Shown here piece after piece: positions 50,630 to 58,706 of a stretch of DNA of 64,000 nt (positions are counted from its first letter, which is position 1; every line of letters begins with the position of its first letter). The translations under genes and the position numbers were made by a program. Origin of the DNA: Saturnia japonica (Eukaryota; Arthropoda; Insecta; Lepidoptera; Saturniidae); NCBI GenBank assembly GCA_033032175.1, contig CM065310.1:4526001-4590000 (forward strand), in the 5' to 3' direction. The notes beneath the pieces are model-generated. The model did no database searches. It was given only the letters and a program-made list of their open reading frames with translations, and was not told where the DNA came from.

Positions 50630-51701
50630 TTATTTGTTAAAGGGTCTGCGAAACCACACCCATTCACAGTACTCTATGTTGACTGCCCAATTTTCCGATT
50701 GACACAATATTTCATATGTACTTTCTGGAACTCCTATAATAAAAGAAGCATAGTCCCTTTCTGTCTTGTGTTTAATTCTTTCTATTTTAACAGGTACTTC
50801 CGTTCCACATATATTCTTAATATATTTTTCCAAACTTTCCTGGGTAGTTTCCTTTTGAAGACGCCAGATATGTAAATATTTCTTTCGTTCAGTGCCCTGA
50901 ACTTCCATAATTGCACTTGTACTTCCTCCTCTTTTTACTTCGGTATTAGGATATCTCCTTTTTTTCCTGTTTATGGTTGTCTAGTTTATATATGTAGGTT
51001 GTTTCTTTTCCTCGCTTGTCGGTTTTATGGCCACACCTTTATTTGTTGCAGAGTTATTTCTAACTACCTGCCTTTGATTTTGTTTAGCTGCATTCGCAAA
51101 TGACAACACTGGCGTATTAATTACTTGAGCTATCTCATTATTCTCTTTAACAGGACTTCTCTTATTAAGACTTCCTTCCAAGTGTTAATTTCTTTCTATT
51201 AAGACTTTAATTTTAGTTTCTAACACATCAACTTTGTTTGCTTTTTCTTGAACTACCTCCATTATTTTCCTTAATTCTCGTAACTCCGTTTCTGTTCTAA
51301 CAAGAGTACTTTTGAGCAGAGCATGCTCCTTACTTTGTTCATCCAGCCGAGCGTTCATTTCAGAGCGAAACTCTTTCAGCTCTTCCAGTAAATTCATTTC
51401 ATTATCAACCATGGATAATTCCTTTATATTGAGACGACTACCACGCGTAGTATTTACGTTGCTACTTGGTGTAGCTATGGTGTTTCCTCTGATCGGTGTA
51501 TTAGTATTATACCCTTTTGGAATAGTCCGTACGCATTCTGGACATATCCTTAGTCTTGTATTCCTGTGTGTAAGCCTTAAGCTTTCCCATCGTTACACCA
51601 AGACACTTCAGATGATACCGTTTTTTACATGTTTCCAGCGAACACTGCATAAATAACTCATCATTTAACACAGCATCGCAGCCGCTACACTTGGTATTCA
51701 T
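50630..51701 (-). pseudogene. LINE ORF1: PHD finger, coiled coil and FP-like C-terminal domain, broken
   Basis: Pieces in order on the minus strand: 51701-51507, 51412-51185, 51181-50981 and 50908-50630. The first piece has CSGC then C-x4-C and HLKC, a PHD-type Cys4-His-Cys3 start. The remaining Cys pair (ECVRT) sits in another frame near 51535, so a frameshift splits the finger. The second piece is a heptad-rich coiled coil (residues from LLEELKEFRSEMNARLDEQS). The last piece has KKYLHIWRL and WAVNIEYCEWVWFR, the kind of C-terminal domain that lepidopteran ORF1 proteins share with the baculovirus FP family (family knowledge, not checked). Likely an RNA-binding chaperone of the LINE RNP. Confidence 0.72.
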
Positions 51702-51879
51702 TTAGTATAACTTTGAAAATATAATAATAAAATAAGATACCCACGACCAACAAACACGTCCGTACCCCAGCGCGGGTAAAATTATTTAAATATGGGGACA
51801 TAGTTCACACACGGTCATTAATTCCAAACAAAGCAAAGCTTAAACTTGTATTATGATAACTAAACAGCTGATATACATC

Positions 51880-51972
51880 TCATCACACAAAAGTCAGTCA
51901 TGGGAGAGGATCGAACCCACGACCAATCTGTTCAATGATAGGGCTTATTATTACTGCACCACGAGACTTGTC
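51880..51972 (-). mobile_element. SINE-C copy, reverse, short
   Basis: Minus strand: TCTCGTGGTGCAGTAATAAT, B-box GTGGGTTCGATCCTC, then TGACTGACTTTTGTGTGATG, as at 27030-27195. Confidence 0.58.
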
Positions 51973-52202
51973 TAAATAGAACCGAATCTTCTGCGGAAAT
52001 CACGTCATAGATTTGCGCTAGCAGAGCTCGGTCGCCCAGATATTGAAGCTAAATCAGCCAAAAAGAACAAGATCTTTCGGAATCACATAGAAATTTTCTT
52101 TGCAACAAAAATTGTATAACACTACTTTTACAAATAAACAAATTAATATTCTCTATTAATATGAAAAAAAAAGGTTTTTAATCATTCGCTGATTAAATGT
52201 AA

Positions 52203-52591
52203 TCCATATATTAATTAATACATAAAGCAGAAGCTTTCGGTACCTTTTTAAGCGTATTGCGTGCACGGAAGACTGAGATTTGGCATGGTCAAAGTTTATA
52301 TGTAGAAGTGCAGAAAGCTAAAACTTATCTATAATATCGGTTAGAAATATACTGAATAAAATAATAGAAATAATAATAAATAATAATAAAATAATAAATA
52401 TAATAAAAGAATCCTAACCTGACCCGTGCTATTGATCTTAGACCCCTAAAATATTGGCATTGTCACTCAATGAAAAGTAACAGCAAAGTGATATAATGTT
52501 CATGGTTTAAGTTCATACTGAAATGTCAAACAGAAAATAGTCTATGATTAAAAAGTCGCTGTTCGAATTTCGATCATTGGGCGACCGCTAG
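52203..52591 (+). mobile_element. Non-autonomous Helitron H1, 389 bp
   Basis: Starts A|TCCATATATTAATTAATAC and ends GGGCGACCGCTAG|T. It includes a locally expanded (ATAAATAATA)n tract around 52365-52410. Confidence 0.72.
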
Positions 52592-53165
52592 TAATAATAA
52601 ATGATTGAAACACAATATATAATCGTACTTAAAAATAATTAATTTTATTATATACAAAATAGGTTTTAAAATCTAGACGCATAACAAATAAACTAAACAT
52701 TGTATATAATTGATGGAATATATGAATTGTCAATAATATGAGGAAAAATAAAATTACAAGTGAACATAATTTTACATACACTTTACAAACTTTACAATTG
52801 CGCAAGACTGTTTGATACATAATTACAGTGATACTTGACCTTCAGTTTACATCATAGATACATGTGACCTGTGCGTCATATCAAACCAAGGTCATGTGTA
52901 TCATAAGTTTTTGGGATAAGGCGACCGCCCACAACCGGCACCTGGATTCCGATATTGTGCGACGAGGACAAGAGAAGAACTTGCTCCTCCGAATGCCTCT
53001 CTGATGTGATTAGCAGAGGAGTATCGGAAAAGCATTTCCAGGATTTAGGAAAAAAGGCCGCTCTTAGCCCCGGTTGGATTAATCGAGCATATTCCTGCAC
53101 TGATATTGTTGGATATGTGCAAGGAAGTATGTGTCATTCTCCACTTGTCCTTCTTCCTCTGAATA

Positions 53166-53181
53166 CCCCCCCCCCCCCCCC
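53166..53181. repeat. Homopolymer C16
   Basis: Run of 16 C, rare in this AT-rich window. Length may be uncertain from sequencing. Confidence 0.85.
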
Positions 53182-53364
53182 ACAATCTGTTTAGAAGAGG
53201 GGTAATGAAGGAGCACCTGCAGTTATTTTATTAGCCGCCAGCCAAGAGTTAGCCAACATTGCCAGAGTTGCATTACGAAGCCGTGGAAGTGTGTTGGAGG
53301 TGGCTTCCTCATTGGATGAATAATGATACTGGGGTTTGGGTTGAAGTGAAATTGAGTGAGAGGA

Positions 53365-53515
53365 TCAGAAACAATGTGATAAGAGAACTTTGTGGTGTAA
53401 AAAAAGATATAGTCACACGGATTGATGAAGGGATGCTTAGATCGTATTGGGCATGTAGAGAAGATGAATGAAAGTAGAATGACTAAACAAATTGGTAGGG
53501 CCGATCATATTACTG
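53365..53515 (+). pseudogene. LINE ORF2 C-terminal fragment
   Basis: The plus frame reads RIRNNVIRELCGVKKDIVTR then IDEGMLR; after a one-base shift it reads HVEKMNESRMTKQI. This matches the general 'IR...CG.K.D...EGMLRWFGHVERM.ESR' tail of RTE-like ORF2 proteins. The flanking DNA (52900-53780) is a mosaic of related repeated pieces. Confidence 0.6.
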
Positions 53516-53784
53516 AATTGGGATTCCGAAATTATTAAACGGGGACAAGGGAAGAAAGTGTTCTTCCCTGTCTGCTCTTGCTCCTCCGAATGCCTGATTA
53601 GCATCTTGCCTGATGCGAATGACTGAGCATCTTCAGTCATGTTATAAGCCAGTATTGCCAGAGTTGCATCACAAAGTCGCGGAGGTGCTTTGGAGATGGT
53701 GAACTTCGTGTTTGGATGGATAAGGATACTGAAAAGATTGGTAAATATTGAAGTAGGGAAAGATGTATGCCAGCATCGTAAAGC

Positions 53785-53945
53785 TATTGGAACAAACTTT
53801 TGAGCTCGGACCGCGACTGATAAGAACTCCGGCGGCAATTGGCTAGCTCTCTCATCCTAGGTTCATTGAGGGGCCATAGGTATTGGAACAAACTTTTGAG
53901 CTCGGACCGCGACTGATAAGAACTCCGGCGGCAATTGGCTAGCTC
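53785..53945. repeat. 65-bp direct duplication, 96 bp apart
   Basis: 53785-53849 and 53881-53945 are identical from TATTGGAACAAACTTTTGAG to CAATTGGCTAGCTC. They lie in the LINE-derived mosaic and produce two repeated minus-frame peptides (PPEFLSVAVRAQKFVPI), which are not considered genes. Confidence 0.7.
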
Positions 53946-54844
53946 CTCTCAAATTCTGGAGACATGGTTGTACCAACCTTGACCGTGTATGGGGATCAGA
54001 GTGGGTGGACGCCCTTGGTGCCCCAATAAGTGTATTCTGCACATTGTGCACTCTGCAAGAACGTTTGTACTATGAATACTAGAGATACTATGGATCGTGT
54101 GTGTTTATCTACCGAACGTCTATAGGTAATTATTATGAATAATGCCTAGACAAAATACTGTTTTCTGTGTACACATGTATAAAATATTACAATATTATTA
54201 TAAAAATATAAAAAAATGGCGTGAAAATCGTAAAAAGAGGGTAAAAAATCGTCTTCTGTGCGCTATTATTCCTTGACAATCTGCAAAATATACAATGCTT
54301 AAAGAACTTGATAAGATTTTGAATTGGCCGTTTTTTAAAAATAAATTTACAAATCCTTATTTCATTTCGGCAACAATAAAATAATGAATTGCAAATTTTT
54401 TTTTAATTACAAACATCTTTAATTTAATGTACACCTCAAAAAATTAACCACGTTAATATAAGAGTAAATAAAACTGTTTTTTTTTTTTACGATAGGTTCT
54501 TCTAAAACAATAACTTAAATTGTGAGTTTATTTACTTGTCTGTTACTAAGGAATGTGTATTTGGTACAATGATATGTTAATTCTTCACCGATTCGTTGTT
54601 ATTTCCACGATGTCATCGGTTGATGTAGATTCTGTAAACGAGAGTAGAAATTTGTAAGACCGTAGTGTAATGGAGAAAGCAAACGTAGTAGGAAAGAAAT
54701 GTGGCCGATTACGAGTACTTTAACATATTCTTCTGAGGAATGTAATTGTAGATTCAAATTCAATCATATTATTTAACACAGAGACAGCGAGTTCGATTCT
54801 AGAACGAAAGCTATTTTTATAATGAAATATGATTGCCAGCTGTC

Positions 54845-55526
54845 TTAGGCACCATTTCCACGAGCGAGCATATTGTCACGACTCCGTTCTGCTATTAGTT
54901 AATGAATAGTTTATCGCACTTTTGCTAATTCGTACATTAGCGAGAAAAGGAAATAAACCAAAAAAGCATCAGCAAACAAAAATATAAAACTAGAATAGAA
55001 ATAAAATTAAAAACAAAAATAATTATAATATACAAAAATAAATATAAATAATTAAATACATAAAAGAAAATATATACGAGATCTCCACGAGACGATTATT
55101 CTTCTGCTTGCATATCGTCGCGACTCTTGGCGGTTCGCCGCGTGACCGCAACAGTTGCTATGTTGAAAAGTGCTCAATTCGGTGATAGGCAACAGCGAAA
55201 TTAGAAGTGTCAGTAGTTCTGTTTTGAGGTGAGTGTGCCATGAGTAGGTCGCATCTCACCGCAAGCGCGCTGCGAGTTGGTTTTTTTTAATCATATTGAC
55301 CAAATTGACCATACTGTCCCTCATGGCAAGCACAGTACAATCCTAAAACAATGGCGACTACTGAGAGATCGTAATCCATCGACGGTCGCTGGTGTCACGA
55401 CTCGCAGCGGGCGCGCAGCGAATTGTTGGCGTTTTCTCGCCAATGTCACTCGTCACATCGCCACGATAGTATCGCCGTGTGGAGACGCATTCATGGAGTA
55501 AACTAACTCATGGAGGTGGCGCCTTA
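54845..55526. mobile_element. MITE family M1, copy 2, interrupted (TTA edges)
   Basis: TTAGGCACCATTTCCACGAG at the left and AAGGCGCCACCTCCATGAG (reverse) at the right are flanked by TTA on both sides. Interior stretches such as GCAACAGTTGCTATGTTGAA and GTGCTCAATTCGGTGATAGG match the reverse complement of copy 1. Two extra segments are present: an AT-rich stretch (about 54900-55080) and a repeat-F piece (about 55285-55400). The 74-codon ORF here is incidental. Confidence 0.6.
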
Positions 55527-55634
55527 TTTTGAAATTGCCATGTAAGCGATTAATAATTATTATCAGTGTTATTATTGTAGATTTTGGCGACATTTTCACT
55601 AGATGTTGAGAGATATGGCTAAAGATGGTAACTT

Positions 55635-55855
55635 GCTACACCTAGTGAGAAGGCTGGCTCTCCAGTGCAGCTGCCGGAACACATCTATAGTTACTTGGCG
55701 ACAGATTTTCAACTTGAGGGTGGTAGCTAGCTAGAGCCATGCGACATTAGAACATGCTCTACCACATGCTACCCTGCTGCCACGATGTTTTTTTATACCG
55801 AAAGTTCAGTCATATTCTAGAGATTCGAACCCACATCGATCGACGCTTCTGTAGG
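55635..55855 (-). mobile_element. SINE-A copy, reverse
   Basis: Tail (GACAGATTTTCAACTTGAGG) through the B-box region GATTCGAACCCACATCGATC. Near complete but with a damaged head. Confidence 0.6.
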
Positions 55856-57169
55856 TTAGGTATATAGGTTTAAAATTTATATTTAAATAATACCTAAATG
55901 TTGCCACACTGAAGGTGGAAATACGGGTTGTTGCGAAAATACATAAACTATCTTCGAATCTCTTCTAATTCCTTTATCCGCAGTCGATTCTTTCCTTCTC
56001 ATTTCAGCGCGGTACCAGAATGCCGGTTTACTGAAATTATACGATATTATGTAAAGACTGTGTAGTTATGCTCTTGATAGGGACGAGAAAGAAGACTAGT
56101 ATTATAAATACATTGAACAAACAATTTACTGCTCACGACCACTTCACATAGCAGATCCCAAGGATATAGTAACGTTCCTATGCAAACTCATTATTGGAAT
56201 TTCCTAAATTGTTCAGCTTCCCGCGCTTTATAGGTGTACCGTCGCCGCATCTGCGCTGTACCTACGTACATGATGGCATGTACTATGCCACGAGATATAC
56301 TATAGTTGCAGCACCATCTCGAGAGTCTAATTTCACGCCATAAGAAGGAAGAACAATAAGTGGTAAATAACAATAATAAATTAACTGGATATTACAACAA
56401 ACGTATCACCCGTATCACAATCAAGTCCTTTTTTACCGTATACTAAAGCACTGTCGAAACCACTCCATGTACACGTCAATGAATGAATGAAAAAATCCTC
56501 TGCGAGTAAATGACAACTGAGCATCACGTCAACTTTTTACAAGAGCTCGACACTTATTTACGTAAGCTTTTATTATTAAAGATACAATACTGCAGACAAG
56601 AGAGGAGCTTTTGGCGTGGTCTGGATCTGTCATATTGAGATTCAAATTTTAATTTATTACGCTATTTATATGCATTTTGCGTGATATAGTTTGGTTATTA
56701 TTGTGCGTGCATAAATGAAGTGAATGATAAATAATAAATAGAAGCATGCATTTTAAGTTGCAATAAAATGGACTGGACAGTAGTTTTAGCAAGAGAGCCA
56801 CCATGTTTTAATGATGAAAAAATATTGTCCACGTGACATTGGCATAATGTTTCAAAAGAGAGAAGAGGCAGAAGAGTACAAATCTTACTTCAAATGATCT
56901 TTCACTATGTTGTTAGCTATGGGCATCGTAACTCTCTGGGCTGGGTCGCTCATGAGTTGGCCGACTGTTTTGATCGGTGACTTTTCCGACACATAGTATT
57001 CCAGCAACCGTGTTGAAATCGGTTTTAAGCTCACTGAAAATAATTAATTTAGTTTCATTTGTATAGAGTGTTTTATTTTGTAGGTTGGTGTAATAACTAT
57101 GACACGCAGATCTGTTTGATCTGTTCAATGAACCGTAAACTCATATAATCTCTATATATTAGTTCTCAA
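55856..57169. other. AT-rich intergenic DNA
   Basis: No supported gene. Short frames at 56191-56373 and 56913-57128 show no features. Confidence 0.5.
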
Positions 57170-57885
57170 AGGTTTTTTTTTTGTGGCAACGACATATAAT
57201 CTCCCGTAATTTTTCATCAAAATTAACGATTCAACCATCCATTAAATCCATTGCCGAATAATAGACAAATAGTTTAAAAGTAATATATTTTGTGAAAAAA
57301 AAAAATATAATCAACTAACATGTAGCAGATGCCATCTATTAGCAAATTGTTAAACTAAAATACTACAGCTGTAATTTTTATTACATTCTATAATGTGCGA
57401 AATGTTCGCATGGGTCAGTCAGTCAGTAGTTAGTACATATATTTTAATAATTTTCCAGGAAGTGTTCTGTTTCCTGTGTTTAGCTCTTAATTAAACACAA
57501 ATAAACGCTGATCTAAGTTAAGCGCGCAATTCTATTACAGGTATAATGTTATCCGCCTAATGTTTAATTACAGTTTTAACAATTGGTGGCGACTAATGAG
57601 ATCGCCACCACACTATTTAGAATCTTTAGAAAATGTAGTAGTACTAGCGGAACTGTGCGAATGTTTCGCACAGTATAGAATGTACACAATCTAACAGTTG
57701 TCAGGTTAGTTAAACAGATTGTAAATAGATGGCGCCTCCTACGCTATGTTAGTTAAATATATTTTCCCTGATATTTTTTTTTAATTGAAAATAATAATAA
57801 TTACACGTTAACTTTAAAATGATGTTTGAGTCATTAATTTTGATAAAGAATTAAAGGAGATATAACGTTGGTACAAAAATCCCTT
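57170..57885. repeat. Long inverted repeat (foldback-like), arms about 240 bp
   Basis: The left arm (about 57170-57420) and the right arm (about 57645-57885) match in inverted orientation: CATCAAAATTAACGATTCAA / TATCAAAATTAATGACTCAA, CAACTAACATGTAGCAGATG CCATCTAT / ...GGCGCCATCTAT and GTGCGAAATGTTCGCA / GTGCGAAACATTCGCAC. Divergent, so old. A solo arm lies at 60480-60720. Confidence 0.55.
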
Positions 57886-57921
57886 TGAGAAATAATATTT
57901 AGAGATGGAAGACACGCTTAA

Positions 57922-58463
57922 GGGCTCGTGTAGATGGCGCCGCAGCCACGCCGCCGCCACGCTGCCGCCGCGTAATTGCTATATCACAGTACCTTTTTAT
58001 GTAATACAGTGCTAGCCACGAAAATTATACGTGTAGGAATAATGAACATGTTGAGTTTAAGTAAAAAAGATAGTGTTTGTATATAATAGGTGTAACTAAT
58101 AATTTGTCAATGTTTTGATATTCATGCGAAAATAATCACAAAACTTAAACTAATCTTTTCGAAGATCTTTATACTTAGTGTACGGAATCCACCATGTTGT
58201 TCTCTTTGCTTCAAAATAGGATGAACCCATAAGCGTCTATTTGACTTCTTAATTTTATTTAGCCATTCCTTTACATATAGTATGCAAACATTACCTCCTT
58301 TTTTTAGTTAAATTCATCATATTCATTATGCCTGTAACATGTATGATGTTCGTGGCTAGCAATGTATTACTATAAATGTACAGTGATATATATATACATA
58401 GCGCGGAGGCTGCGCGGCGGTGGCGCGGTTGCAGTACGTCCGCGGTGCCGTCTACACAAGGCC
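57922..58463. mobile_element. PIF/Harbinger deletion derivative, 542 bp, TAA target duplication
   Basis: The left end GGGCTCGTGTAGATGGC and the right end (reverse complement) GGCCTTGTGTAGACGGC are terminal inverted repeats. Each is flanked by TAA (57919-57921 and 58464-58466), the 3-bp duplication of PIF/Harbinger elements. GC-rich subterminal blocks are present at both ends. The interior keeps a stub of transposase on the minus strand. Confidence 0.75.
58115..58275 (-). pseudogene. Residual N-terminus of a PIF/Harbinger transposase
   Basis: Minus strand: NRRLWVHPILKQREQHGGFR TL, then in a shifted frame YKDLRKD, stop, FKFCDYFRMN. RRxWVHP and the downstream D(Y/F)FRM are the conserved start of PIF/Harbinger (DDE superfamily) nucleases. 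The catalytic DDE core is gone, so the copy depends on a full-length relative. Short and shifted, hence moderate confidence. Confidence 0.6.
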
Positions 58464-58537
58464 TAAAAAGTTTATTTTCAATTACTCATTTTCTTCCACG
58501 TTGAATGGCTTTCACCCATAATCCTTTGCACATTATT

Positions 58538-58543
58538 TTTATT
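58538..58543 (-). terminator. Polyadenylation signal AATAAA of the Zwilch-like gene
   Basis: A canonical AATAAA reads on the minus strand 16-17 bases after the stop codon of exon E. The 3' UTR would then be very short. AATAAA also occurs by chance often in AT-rich DNA, so position is the main support. Confidence 0.5.
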
Positions 58544-58559
58544 ACGTTTATAAAGTGAA

Positions 58560-58706
58560 TTAATTAAATATTGAACACAAACCAAAGTCAACTCTCAGAT
58601 TTATCTCAGCTCGATACAGATGCTCCAAACACACGTGTACTTGAGCGAACTTTGTGAGGAGGTTCTTCCATGGACTTATGTCGATTTCATCGGCTATTAT
58701 TGGAAC
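58560..58706 (-). CDS. Zwilch: Zwilch-like gene, terminal exon E with stop
   Basis: 147 nt: acceptor TTATTTCAG, then 48 codons (VPIIADEIDISPWKNLLTKF ... LCSIFN) and TAA. It is phase 0, matching the donor of exon D. The ORF is open from the splice acceptor to the stop. The AATAAA 17 bases after the stop supports this as the last exon. Confidence 0.72.
   Translation of the reverse strand, partial: VPIIADEIDISPWKNLLTKFAQVHVCLEHLYRAEINLRVDFGLCSIFN

Larger units (their letters stand above)
47755..51790 (-). mobile_element. CR1/Jockey-type non-LTR retrotransposon, nearly full length, inactivated
   Basis: Minus-strand LINE. The order 5' to 3' is ORF1 with a PHD-type zinc finger, coiled coil and a C-terminal FP-like domain (51701 to 50630), then ORF2 with AP-type endonuclease and reverse transcriptase (about 50600 to 47835), then a short AT-rich 3' UTR. 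Neither LTRs nor an integrase are present. Both ORFs are broken by frameshifts or stops, so this copy is dead, but it keeps most of its length. The exact ends are not defined by a target-site duplication that I could find. The clade (CR1 versus Jockey) is uncertain; a PHD-bearing ORF1 favours the CR1 side. Confidence 0.85.
52592..54844. other. LINE-derived mosaic
   Basis: Similar blocks recur (GACGAGGACAAGAGAAGAAC / GGGGACAAGGGAAGAAAGTG; CTTGCTCCTCCGAATGCCTC; GCCAGAGTTGCAT.AC.AAG), so 52860-53780 is a rearranged patchwork of one repeat type with LINE ORF2 pieces. 54080-54840 is AT-rich with nothing recognised. Confidence 0.45.

Noticed and set aside
50543..50875. 110-codon plus-strand ORF
   Set aside because: Shadow frame antisense to the LINE ORF1/ORF2 region.
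53437..53838. 133-codon minus-strand ORF
   Set aside because: Lies in the LINE mosaic antisense to ORF2 fragments, and part of it is repeated at 53863-54051 through the 65-bp duplication.
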